Of a stretch of DNA of 64,000 nt, positions 16,766-25,540 are shown piece after piece (the first letter of the stretch is position 1; each line of letters begins with the position of its first letter). Source of the stretch: RQOF01 sp964461135 (GTDB lineage Bacteria > Calditrichota > Calditrichia > RBG-13-44-9); contig CAYWTB010000003.1 in assembly GCA_964461135.1 (NCBI GenBank), positions 1-64,000 on the forward strand, read 5' to 3'. Both the position numbers and the translations under genes were made by a program. The notes beneath the pieces are model-generated. The model did no database searches. It was given only the letters and a program-made list of their open reading frames with translations, and was not told where the DNA came from.

Positions 16766-19296
16766 ATCAAAAAAGTGTTACAGTAACTGTAAGTATTGAT
16801 AATAAGCCTTATCGGGTTAATAGGGGGCTAACGATCCTTCAGGCTGCAGAACAAAATGGTATATACATCCCAACACTTTGTAACCATCAGGATTTATCGC
16901 CTCATGGTGGATGCCGTATGTGTATTGTTGAGGTAGAGGGGATACGCAATTTTCCGACAGCCTGTACCACACCAGTTGAAGATGGGATGGTAATCAGAAC
17001 TCACACCGCTCAGGTTCAAGTAGTGAGGAAGGAAATTATTCAGTTATTTATGAGTGAACATCCTTCCAGTTGTTTGATCTGTGACGAAAAAGAGGAATGC
17101 AATTTATACTCAATGACTATCTCCAAGGCAGGGGTAGTAACCGGATGCCGGTATTGTCCAAATAACGGTCAGTGTGAGCTTCAGGATGTGGTGGAACATC
17201 TTGAAGTGAAAGAGATTAATTACCCTATTTTCTACCGTAATTTAAGAGTCGAAAAAGAGGATCCGTTTTACGAACGAGACTACAACCTCTGCATTCTGTG
17301 TGGAAGATGTATTCGCATGTGTCAGGAAGTTCGCCTTGCCAATGTTTTGGCATTTAAACATGGAGGTCGGAATACCGTAATTGGTCCGGCATACGATCGT
17401 ACCCATTTTGATTCGGGTTGTGAATTCTGTGGCGCCTGCGTTTCTGTTTGCCCAACCGGAACTCTGGCAGAAAAAGTCCGAAAATGGGATGGCAAACCGG
17501 AACGAGAGCAGATCACCACCTGCTCATTTTGTGGTGTCGGCTGTCAGTTGCGACTCCTGGTAAAGGGTGAACGAATTATTGGAAGTTTACCGGTGGACGA
17601 TCCTTTGGTTAATCATGGACAGCTTTGTGTTAAAGGCCGGTTCTGTATTACTGAAATGGTGAATGGATATAAACGGCTTAAAAAACCCTATAAATCTTTC
17701 AATGGAGCAGACGTTGAAATTTCCTGGGAGGAGGCCATTGGGATTGCTGCTCAAAATCTTTTAGATTGCCCGCCGGACAAATTCGGTATGCTTATATCTC
17801 CCAACTGTTTTAATGAAGATTTATACGTTGCCCAAAAATTTGCACGAGTGGTCATGCATTCTAACAATATCGATACTTCTGCGAGATCATTTTATGGACC
17901 AGGATTTAACGCTTACCTAAACCTTTTGAAAAAAGCAATTCCCCTCTCCGATATCAGACATGCACCAGTAATTCTCTGTATCGGATTGGATACCCGATTT
18001 GGAAGATCTGTGGTAGGTGTGGAACTTAGAAGAGCGCTCCAGAAGGGAGCCAAGATTATCACCATTAATCCCCGTGACCACAACCTTACCCTTACTGCAG
18101 AGAAATGGATAAAACCTGTGCCGGGTGCAGAGATTGATACTCTTCGTATTTTAGTGGAATTGACAAATAGACAAAAAATCTCTGACTCACCAGCCGGATT
18201 ACAAAAGGAAAATAAGGATCTCACGGCAGAGCTATTAGAAACTGCTGAAATATTAAAGGATGCATCTAAAGTAGTAATTCTTGTTGGCTCAGAATTTATG
18301 CAATATTATGAAATTTCTCAGATACTCGGGGCGATTGAGCAGTTGGCGAATAACACGAATGCAGGGATTCTTCCCCTACCCCCTCAAAATAACCTTGTTG
18401 GTTCTATCATGATGGGAACTTACTCGGAACTATTACCAGGAGGAAATTCATCAAATAAGAAAATTAGGCTTAGTCATCTTAAAAAGGTTTGGGGAACGGA
18501 AGTATCCAATCTTTCATCTAAATGGAATTCTGGAGTGACGCCTTCGAACACCAAATTAAAAGTACTTTACCTAATCGGGGAAAATCCCCCAAACAACGGA
18601 AATACTTCTGCGAATTTTATCATCGTTCAAAATATCTATCCATCGGCCGATTCATCTCAGGCCAATCTTGTCCTTCCGGCAGCGGCATTTACCGAAGCCG
18701 ATGGAACATTTATCAATGGTGAGGGTCGAGTTCAACGCGTAAACAAAGCAGTGAATCCCCCAGGCAAAGCATTGCCGGATTGGAAAATCCTGTGCCTTAT
18801 TGCGCAAAAAATGGGAATTGAGGGGTTCAGTTACAAAAATGCCTCCGAGATCCATCGGGAAATTTCAATGTTAGTACCGGAATTTCAAAACTTTAAAAAT
18901 CCCAGGCGGAAAGCCAGGCCATTAAAAATTGAAGGAGATTTTAATCATTTTGAGTCGAAGGTTTCAAAAGTGAAGAAGCCCGACAAGAAATATCCTTTTC
19001 TTCTTTGCACATCCAATATCGAGCATACATACCGGGGTGCTCCGCTTACTGGTTGGGTGAAGGGAGCTAAAAAGATTTTTCCCGAGAGGACTTTGGATAT
19101 AAGTCCGGAAGATGCCAGAAAATTCCACATTGAAGAGGGAGAGGAGATCACCGTCACTTCAAAATGGTTCGAGAAGGTTTGGCCAGTAAGAGTTGCATCA
19201 GAACTGTGCAGTGGGATGCTTCATGTAACTCTCCCTCAAGCCGAAATTATTAGTTCTAACCCGCATCCTGTAAGAATAAGGAAGAATAATGTTTAA
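16762..19296 (+). CDS. NuoG/FdhA-like molybdopterin-oxidoreductase-fold subunit lacking the catalytic Cys/Sec
   Basis: 844-residue iron-sulfur protein. Order: N-terminal [2Fe-2S] ferredoxin domain (CNHQDLSPHGGCRMC), His-Cys cluster (HPSSCLICDEKEEC), extra Cys motif CRYCPNNGQC, two [4Fe-4S] (CILCGRCIRMC, CEFCGACVSVC), then the MopB [4Fe-4S] (CSFCGVGC...CVKGRF) and molybdopterin-oxidoreductase-like domains. Formate dehydrogenases have a CARL(C/U)H active-site stretch; here it reads SARSFYG (residues 373-379) with Phe377 in place of Cys/Sec and Tyr in place of His. Formate oxidation is therefore unlikely. The short middle region and the VVLP-like end with ADGTFINGEGRVQ look more like complex I NuoG. 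Overlaps NuoF (4 nt) and NfnA (8 nt). Confidence 0.85.
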   Translation: MNQKSVTVTVSIDNKPYRVNRGLTILQAAEQNGIYIPTLCNHQDLSPHGGCRMCIVEVEGIRNFPTACTTPVEDGMVIRTHTAQVQVVRKEIIQLFMSEHPSSCLICDEKEECNLYSMTISKAGVVTGCRYCPNNGQCELQDVVEHLEVKEINYPIFYRNLRVEKEDPFYERDYNLCILCGRCIRMCQEVRLANVLAFKHGGRNTVIGPAYDRTHFDSGCEFCGACVSVCPTGTLAEKVRKWDGKPEREQITTCSFCGVGCQLRLLVKGERIIGSLPVDDPLVNHGQLCVKGRFCITEMVNGYKRLKKPYKSFNGADVEISWEEAIGIAAQNLLDCPPDKFGMLISPNCFNEDLYVAQKFARVVMHSNNIDTSARSFYGPGFNAYLNLLKKAIPLSDIRHAPVILCIGLDTRFGRSVVGVELRRALQKGAKIITINPRDHNLTLTAEKWIKPVPGAEIDTLRILVELTNRQKISDSPAGLQKENKDLTAELLETAEILKDASKVVILVGSEFMQYYEISQILGAIEQLANNTNAGILPLPPQNNLVGSIMMGTYSELLPGGNSSNKKIRLSHLKKVWGTEVSNLSSKWNSGVTPSNTKLKVLYLIGENPPNNGNTSANFIIVQNIYPSADSSQANLVLPAAAFTEADGTFINGEGRVQRVNKAVNPPGKALPDWKILCLIAQKMGIEGFSYKNASEIHREISMLVPEFQNFKNPRRKARPLKIEGDFNHFESKVSKVKKPDKKYPFLLCTSNIEHTYRGAPLTGWVKGAKKIFPERTLDISPEDARKFHIEEGEEITVTSKWFEKVWPVRVASELCSGMLHVTLPQAEIISSNPHPVRIRKNNV

Positions 19297-20140
19297 AGTG
19301 ATCGCATCCCGCATGATAGTGCCTAATATTCACATTCTTACGGTGGAAGCACCGGAGGTTGCCAGGCAGGTGAAACCCGGTCAGTTTGTGATTCTGCGGG
19401 CGACAGAAGAAGGAGAAAGAACTCCCCTCTCCGTGTCGGATTGGGATACGGAAGCAGGCACTGTTACAGTGATACTTATGAATATCGGTTATACAACTGA
19501 TCAACTGGCCGGACTGGAAGCGGGAATGAGTATTCCCACGGTTGTCGGTCCACTGGGCAATGCAACAGAAATCAATAAATATGGTACAGTTATTTGTCTG
19601 GGTGGTTGTTATGGTATCGGAAGTATTTTCCCCATCGCCCGGGCTCTGAAGGAAAAAGGCAATAAAATTATCACGATTATCGAAGCCCGGAGTTCCTACC
19701 TTTTCTACTGGGAAGACCGGTTTAGAGCTATATCAGATAAGCTTTTTCACATTACACGGGATGGTTCAAAGGGCTACCGGGGTCACATCGAAAGACTTCC
19801 CGAAATCATTAAGGGGCTCGGAGAGTCCATCGATCGAATCATCATAAATGGATGCACATTTTTTATGAAGAGGGCTTCAGATGTTAGCCGACCCTTGGGG
19901 TTGAGTACCTGGGTTAGTTTGAATCCGATTATGATTGACGGTACGGGGATGTGTGGCGTATGCCGGGTTACCATCGGTTCCTCAACAAAGTTTGCCTGTG
20001 TGGATGGACCGGACTTTGATGGACATCAGGTAAACTGGGATGAACTCTTACAACGGCGGAAAACTTATATGACGGAAGAAGTTGTCCCATTGAGAACAAG
20101 CAAGTGTGAGGAACACCAGCTTAAGATAAAGAAAACATGA
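19289..20140 (+). CDS. NfnA/SudB-like ferredoxin-NADP reductase-family subunit
   Basis: FAD- and [2Fe-2S]-containing subunit of the NfnA (NADH-dependent ferredoxin:NADP oxidoreductase small subunit) or SudB (sulfide dehydrogenase) type. FAD-binding RTPLSVSD is near residue 48, the NAD(P)-binding segment LGGCYGIGSIFPIARAL near 110, and the C-terminal [2Fe-2S] motif GTGMCGVCRVTIG...FACVDGPDFDGH near 217-250. Length 283 is normal. It overlaps the NuoG-like gene by 8 nt, which places an Nfn-type flavoprotein in the same transcript as NuoEFG-like subunits, an uncommon arrangement. Partner is most likely the NfnB-like protein 148 nt downstream. Confidence 0.9.
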   Translation: MFKVIASRMIVPNIHILTVEAPEVARQVKPGQFVILRATEEGERTPLSVSDWDTEAGTVTVILMNIGYTTDQLAGLEAGMSIPTVVGPLGNATEINKYGTVICLGGCYGIGSIFPIARALKEKGNKIITIIEARSSYLFYWEDRFRAISDKLFHITRDGSKGYRGHIERLPEIIKGLGESIDRIIINGCTFFMKRASDVSRPLGLSTWVSLNPIMIDGTGMCGVCRVTIGSSTKFACVDGPDFDGHQVNWDELLQRRKTYMTEEVVPLRTSKCEEHQLKIKKT

Positions 20141-20288
20141 TTATTCAGATAATTTTTAGACGGGATATACAAGATGTACTGGATTTTTAATATTAAAAAA
20201 TTAAATAAATTCTTTATGTACAGTCAATTTACCTACGGACCGGGTAAATATGTAAGTAGTCATTTAAACATCCTTAAGAAAATTTGAG

Positions 20289-21692
20289 ATGCCGGAAACA
20301 GAAAAGAAAAAGCTCGATCTGAATAGAAAAGAAATTCCCAAACAGCTTCCTGAAGTTAGAAAACATAATTTCAATGAAGTCGCATTGGGATATTCCGTTG
20401 AAACGGCGGTAGCAGAGGCAAAACGATGTATAAAGTGTCCCAAACCCAAATGTGTGGGAAATTGTCCGGTAGAGATTAACATTCCCGGTTTTATTGAAGC
20501 GATAGCAGAAAAGGACTTTGATAAAGGGATCAAAATATTAAAACAAAAAAATTGTCTTCCTGCCATCTGTGGTAGAGTCTGTCCCCAGGAAGAACAGTGT
20601 GAAGAAACATGCATTCTTCAAAGAAAAAATGGTCAGATTGCCATCGGTCGCCTGGAACGATTTCTGGCAGATTGGGAAGCAGAACAGGGCGAACTGAAAA
20701 TACCTGAAATTGCGGAATCTACCGGTAAAAAGGTTGCGGTAATTGGTGGCGGACCGGCCGGTCTCACCGTTGCCGGGGATCTGATACAACTGGGACACCA
20801 GGTGACCATTTTTGAGGCATTGCATAAAATGGGAGGTGTTCTTATTTATGGTATTCCGGAATTCCGGTTACCAAAAGCCATCGTAAAGAGAGAAGTTGAC
20901 TATCTTCAAAAACTGGGTGTTAATTTAGTCACCAACTTTGTGGTAGGAAAAACCAGAAGCATAGACAGCCTGTTAGAAGAATACCACGCGATATTCGTTG
21001 GTTCCGGAGCTGGACTCCCCTGGTTTATGAATATCCCCGGTGAAAATTTGAATGGTATTTATTCAGCCAATGAATACCTAACCCGATTAAACCTGATGAA
21101 GGCTTTTCTCTTCCCCGAATATCATACCCCTGTAAAAAATCACAAAAAAGTTGTCGTTGTTGGTGGCGGAAATGTGGCGATGGACTGTGCCCGAAGTGCT
21201 CTCCGCCTGGGAGCGGAATCCAGAATTGTTTATAGAAGATCGCGGGAAGAGATGCCTGCACGTTTAGAGGAGATTGAAAATGCCGAGGAAGAAGGTGTCA
21301 TTTTTGATATCTTAACGCTTCCCCTTCGATATATTGGTGACGGAAACGGGTGGGTAAAGGAAATGGAAATCCAGAAAATGGATTTAGGCGAACCGGATGA
21401 TTCAGGAAGAAGAAGACCGGTACCGATTGAAGGTTCCGAAAGAATCGTTGCCGTCGATGCAGTGGTATGTGCAATTGGTAACAGCCCCAACCCTCTAATT
21501 CCTAAAACCACTGCCGGTTTGGAAGTAGGGAAACGGGGAAATATTGAAGCTGATGAAGAAACGGGTAAGACTTCCCGGGACCGAATCTGGGCGGGGGGGG
21601 ATGTTGTGACTGGTGCTGCAACCGTCATCCTGGCCATGGGTGCCGGAAGGAAAGCAGCCAGGTCAATCCATGAATACTTGAGTTCACTGTAA
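20289..21692 (+). CDS. NfnB/GltD/PreT-like FAD-dependent NADPH oxidoreductase
   Basis: 467-residue flavoprotein of the glutamate synthase small-chain superfamily (NfnB, SudA, PreT). N-terminal adrenodoxin-reductase-like Fe-S domain: CIKCPKPKCVGNCPV near residue 38 and CGRVCPQEEQCEETC near 96. FAD Rossmann motif GGGPAGLTVAGDL near 154, NADPH motif GGGNVAMDCARSALRLG near 293, and the C-terminal FAD-closing segment DRIWAGGDVVTGAATVILAMGAGRK split in two halves. With the upstream NfnA-like subunit it would make a complete NfnAB electron-bifurcating transhydrogenase. An alternative partner is the PreA-like protein at 34902, since PreT has the same fold. Confidence 0.9.
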   Translation: MPETEKKKLDLNRKEIPKQLPEVRKHNFNEVALGYSVETAVAEAKRCIKCPKPKCVGNCPVEINIPGFIEAIAEKDFDKGIKILKQKNCLPAICGRVCPQEEQCEETCILQRKNGQIAIGRLERFLADWEAEQGELKIPEIAESTGKKVAVIGGGPAGLTVAGDLIQLGHQVTIFEALHKMGGVLIYGIPEFRLPKAIVKREVDYLQKLGVNLVTNFVVGKTRSIDSLLEEYHAIFVGSGAGLPWFMNIPGENLNGIYSANEYLTRLNLMKAFLFPEYHTPVKNHKKVVVVGGGNVAMDCARSALRLGAESRIVYRRSREEMPARLEEIENAEEEGVIFDILTLPLRYIGDGNGWVKEMEIQKMDLGEPDDSGRRRPVPIEGSERIVAVDAVVCAIGNSPNPLIPKTTAGLEVGKRGNIEADEETGKTSRDRIWAGGDVVTGAATVILAMGAGRKAARSIHEYLSSL

Positions 21693-21747
21693 CCAATTTA
21701 AACTGCATTCTTTAGTTCGGGATTATGACAAAAATTAGGAGGAATAT

Positions 21748-22209
21748 ATGAAGTTTGGATCAGTGGACGAGATTCTGGACTTTGCCATTGAGAAGGAAGA
21801 AGAAGCTGCTCAATTTTATACTGATCTTTCTCACAAAATGGCACCGGCGAATATGAAGGAAGTATTTGAGGATTTTGCCAAGGAGGAAAAGAGACATAAA
21901 GAGAGGCTCTTATTGGTCAAAGGCGGTAAAAAACTGTTATCAGTTAGGGAGCAGGTCATGGACCTTAAAATAGGGGATAACCTAATGGAGGTCGATACGA
22001 CCACAGAGATTTCAGATCTTACTTATCAGGAAGCATTGATTATTGCCATGAAAGCAGAAAAAGCAGCCTTTAGACTCTACCACGATCTCGCCAAAACAAC
22101 GAAAGATGCCGAACTAAAAGATTTATTTATGTCCCTGGCACAAGAAGAAGCCAGGCATAAACTTCGCTTTGAAATTGAGTATGATGATAATATTCTGATT
22201 GAAGGATAA
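21748..22209 (+). CDS. rubrerythrin-like ferritin-family diiron protein
   Basis: Ferritin-like four-helix protein of 153 residues. Diiron ligands are visible in two repeats: EKEEEAAQFYTDL with EEKRH, and KAEKAAFRLYHDL with QEEARH. No rubredoxin domain is attached. Rubrerythrin-type proteins reduce peroxide in anaerobes, drawing electrons from rubredoxin or NAD(P)H flavoproteins; here the adjacent Nfn-like genes could supply reductant. AGGAGG before the ATG (21738-21743) is a strong ribosome site. It closes the plus-strand redox locus; similarity to coding sequence stops right after it and decayed genes follow. Confidence 0.88.
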   Translation: MKFGSVDEILDFAIEKEEEAAQFYTDLSHKMAPANMKEVFEDFAKEEKRHKERLLLVKGGKKLLSVREQVMDLKIGDNLMEVDTTTEISDLTYQEALIIAMKAEKAAFRLYHDLAKTTKDAELKDLFMSLAQEEARHKLRFEIEYDDNILIEG

Positions 22210-22221
22210 TGGCTGCCGAAT

Positions 22222-22489
22222 TTACCAGGGAACTTTATCCAACTCTACATTACCTCCGGAAAGAATGATGCCTACACGCTTTCCTGTGATGTCCATCTGA
22301 TGTGTTAGAATTGCTCCCAATAGTACTGCCGCAGAACGTTCCACAATATTTTACATTCGCTACCATATCAGACTCATTGCCTGAATGATTCCATCTTCAC
22401 TGACGGTGACAATATCATCAATATAGTTTTGAATAATATGAAAGGTGTTCTCACCTAATGAGGTGAGAAGTCCATCTGCGATGGTATTC
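22222..22489 (-). pseudogene. threonine dehydratase/serine racemase C-terminal remnant
   Basis: Reading the minus strand from 22489 gives a conserved C-terminal piece of a PLP-dependent threonine dehydratase or serine racemase: NTIADGLLTSLGENTFHII, DDIVTVSEDGIIQAM and GKRVGIILSGGNVELDKVPW. Two in-frame stops interrupt it between SLIW and NIVERSAA, and the N-terminal two thirds including the PLP lysine are missing. It is a decayed gene, not a functional one. Identification rests on the very characteristic SGGNVEL-type ending. Confidence 0.7.
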
Positions 22490-22674
22490 GGATGAATGGA
22501 TGGAATTATTTTACCATTATGAAATAAATTCTTTGTTTTAAAATTTACACCCGTTTCGGGTTGAATCTCTGATAATTATACTTTTGTATCAGAGGTACCA
22601 TAATTAGATAAATAAAGTTTTAAATCAGATTTAGATTTACTGAATGTATAGCTATGCATCATAACACCAGAATA

Positions 22675-23333
22675 TCAAACATCCGATGGTATTGATAAAT
22701 ATACTGAAGCATTTACTGTGCTACGCACCCCAAAAGTGAGAGATGAAGCCAACCTGTCATTTGCGCTTATTGTAAGTAAATCACTATATGAACCTCTGAG
22801 TAGGTTATGATTTCTCTCAATATTTATAATCCAATCGGTCGCACCATCAGGATCAAAACGATTTACAGGAATGTTGTGGCAGTAATAATATGGATTTATT
22901 TTAGGATCTAAATTCATGGCTGGATCTGGTGTAAAAAACCTCCTGATTATTGGGTCATAATACCTGTCGCCGAAATAATACCAATTGAGATTCTCTCCCT
23001 GATCCCACTCTTTAGCACTAAATTTATAAATATCTTCTGTCAGGGCGTTATTCATGTTGCTTCCAGTCATTTGAAGTTCGATGGATAATAATCATTCTAC
23101 CCAACAAGTTCTCCGGATTCATCGATGGTCACCCGTATATTACTCAAATGATTTTTTAAGTAATAGAATTTTTTCCATGGAGTATAATTTATTAATAAAA
23201 TCGGTCTTAAAGATTTTTCCGTCCTGTCAGGGGTGGACAAATTAACTGATTTATAACGATATTCCGTCTGCAACTTCCCTAATAAAACTATAATTTCCAT
23301 GCGTAAGCATGTCCTCGATAAATTCTGTAACAT
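22675..23333 (-). pseudogene. RHS-repeat core remnant, frameshifted
   Basis: Two minus-strand pieces of an RHS-repeat-associated core. The upstream piece (23333-23097) ends in YYLKNHLSNIRVTIDESGE, the usual start of the core. The second (23070-22675), in a different frame, contains WYYFGDRYYDPIIRRFFTPDP and NPYYYCHNIPVNRFDPDG, the canonical end of the core. The large N-terminal YD-repeat region is absent and no toxin tip with recognisable domain follows. A relic of a polymorphic toxin or surface protein gene. Confidence 0.75.
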
Positions 23334-23599
23334 CTACTATGAAATCTGATGTAAAGGTGGCAGGAGCATCCACTGGAACCCGATGTTACGTAGCATATGT
23401 TGCCTGAATATTCCAGATAATTTCTGCTATGGACCATACGCCCATCACCCGCCAGATAAATGTTGAAGATAAATCTCTTCCAGCGGCATCTCCACCACCA
23501 TGATATCCATCATTTTCCAGTGTGGATAAATTGTGCCAAATTGCTATAAGTGAAGCAGAATGGATTATAGCGTTGGATGGTAAATTTGAAAGATCAAAT

Positions 23600-24000
23600 G
23601 GAAAAAACGCCCGGCTGTAAGTTGGAAGACCTGCTGATTTCCAGCAGATATATAAAATTTTTCTGAATTTTCGTAAATGGTATCCCTGGTTTCCGGATAT
23701 CTGGGATTATTATATACCCAGGCATCTTTACCATATGCAGATCCTGGCGGCAGAACAACTTGTGGATTGATTCAATTTGTACCGCCCTGACAATCAATAA
23801 CATTAGGATGATAAATTTTAACGATATAATTCAGAACATCATGAACAAATTGAGTTGCAATATTTTCTGTGGCTCTTGTTGAACTAGCTCGATTTGAACA
23901 GGTGCCTTTTAAATTTTCCAAAAATCCCACCATAACGGCATTATCCAAGCCGTTTGCAATTTATGTAACAAAAAATACTTTTTTTATTGCATCAGGTAAC
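23600..24000 (-). pseudogene. unidentified decayed coding sequence
   Basis: The minus strand keeps protein-like composition through in-frame stops: reading from 23999 gives IANGLDNAVMVGFLENLKG, then CSNRASSTRATENIATQF, VHDVLNYIVKIYHP and, past a stop, VVLPPGSAYGKDAWVY. At least two stops break the frame. I do not recognise the family. Together with the two flanking remnants it shows that 22.2-24.0 kb is a decayed block between two intact operons. Confidence 0.4.
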
Positions 24001-24073
24001 CCGGATCATATATAATTCAGTGATTTTTATATGATTTTCTCATTCCTGAACATGAAAACAAGAAAGCAGATTT

Positions 24074-25540
24074 ATGGAGAAATGGGACTGGCATATCGTC
24101 AATGAAGATTTCCTGGAACGCACTGTTCAGCGCTGCCGTGAAAAAAATATCCTGTTGCCAACCTTTCAGCAACAGAAAAATCCCCGCACTATCCCGGCCG
24201 ATATTCAGGAAAAGCTGAAAAATATAAGCCTGCATGAGCTTCATCCGCTGAACCTGTTTCGCATCAACTGGTGCAATGATCCCCGCAGCGGTGAAATCGG
24301 AAACGTCAATCACCTGGAACTGCCCCCCGAATTGACCGGCATCCGGGCACGCATTATCGGGCTGGTGGGTAAGTTTTTTCCCACCGGGGCCCACAAGGTG
24401 GGTGCCACGTATGGCTGCCTGGTGCCCTACCTGGTCACCGGCCGCTTCAACCCCGCCTATCACAAGGCGGTGTGGCCCTCCACCGGCAATTACTGCCGTG
24501 GCGGGGTGTTTAACTCTGCGCTGCTGGGCGTCCATGCGGTAGCCATACTTCCCGAAGAGATGAGCCGTGAACGGTTCGACTGGCTGCGGGAAAGGGGAGC
24601 GGAGGTATTTGCCACCCCCGGATGTGAAAGTAACGTGAAGGAAATCTACGATAAATGTCACGAGCTGGAAGCAGAAAGCGATGAATACCTGATATTCAAC
24701 CAGTTTGACCAGTTCGGCAATGCCATCTGGCATCACGAAATTACCGGCCCCACTCTGGAGCAACTTTTTCAAAACCGGCAGGAAAAGGATATGCGCTTGG
24801 CCGGTTTTGTCAGCGCCACCGGTTCCGCCGGTACTATTGCCGCCGGGGATTATCTGCGGTTAAAATTTCCGCGTATTAAAGTACTGGCCTCGGAAGCTCT
24901 GCAATGTCCCACCCTGCTGATGAACGGTTTCGGCGGGCACCGCATAGAAGGAATCGGGGACAAGCATGTTCCCTGGATTCATAATGTAAAAAACCTGGAT
25001 GTGGTGTGTGCCATTAATGATGAGGATCCCTTGCGTATTCTGCGCCTGTTTAATGAAGCCGCCGGACAGGAATGGCTGGCAAAACAAGGTATTGACCCGG
25101 GTATGATCGAGCAGCTTCCCTGCTTGGGAATTTCCTCCATCGCCAACATTCTGGCTGCCATAAAAATGGCTAAATATTATGAGCTCTCTGAAAGGGATGT
25201 AATTTTTACTATTTTTACCGATTCTGCCGACCTTTACCACTCCCGCCTGCAGGAAATGAACGAAAAATGGGATGTTTATTCGCTGCAGCAGGCCGAAATT
25301 GACTGGCGAACCGTAATTGAGCGGCAGGCTATTGATTATTTTAAAGAACTGTCCTATTATGATAAAAAAACCATTCACAACCTGAAATATTTTACCTGGG
25401 TGGAACAGCAGGGAAAGGCCGTGGAAGATCTGAATGCGCAATGGTATGATGACGATTACTGGAAGAAACGGTTTGAGGAGGTTCCCCAGTGGGATAAATT
25501 AATCCGGGAGTTCAACCAGGCGGTGGCGGCCAGAACATGA
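24074..25540 (+). CDS. fold-type II PLP-dependent enzyme (cysteine-synthase/tryptophan-synthase-beta superfamily)
   Basis: 488-residue PLP enzyme. The Schiff-base lysine is in PTGAHKVGATYG near residue 104, and the phosphate/substrate loops WPSTGNYCRGG and SATGSAGTIAAGDYLR follow. It begins a plus-strand operon of purine-catabolic genes, where E. coli-type clusters carry diaminopropionate ammonia-lyase YgeX. This protein lacks the YgeX-type DGNHGRG loop and is clearly a different branch, so an equivalent beta-elimination/ammonia-lyase role is only an inference. The C-terminal 90 residues (DWRTVIERQAIDYFKELSYY onward) form an extra helical tail. Its stop overlaps the next start (ATGA at 25537). 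Confidence 0.75.
   Translation: MEKWDWHIVNEDFLERTVQRCREKNILLPTFQQQKNPRTIPADIQEKLKNISLHELHPLNLFRINWCNDPRSGEIGNVNHLELPPELTGIRARIIGLVGKFFPTGAHKVGATYGCLVPYLVTGRFNPAYHKAVWPSTGNYCRGGVFNSALLGVHAVAILPEEMSRERFDWLRERGAEVFATPGCESNVKEIYDKCHELEAESDEYLIFNQFDQFGNAIWHHEITGPTLEQLFQNRQEKDMRLAGFVSATGSAGTIAAGDYLRLKFPRIKVLASEALQCPTLLMNGFGGHRIEGIGDKHVPWIHNVKNLDVVCAINDEDPLRILRLFNEAAGQEWLAKQGIDPGMIEQLPCLGISSIANILAAIKMAKYYELSERDVIFTIFTDSADLYHSRLQEMNEKWDVYSLQQAEIDWRTVIERQAIDYFKELSYYDKKTIHNLKYFTWVEQQGKAVEDLNAQWYDDDYWKKRFEEVPQWDKLIREFNQAVAART

Noticed and set aside
16762..19296. Calling the NuoG/FdhA-like gene a formate dehydrogenase
   Set aside because: The catalytic Cys/Sec position is Phe and the neighbouring His is Tyr, and no TGA codon for Sec lies in the motif.
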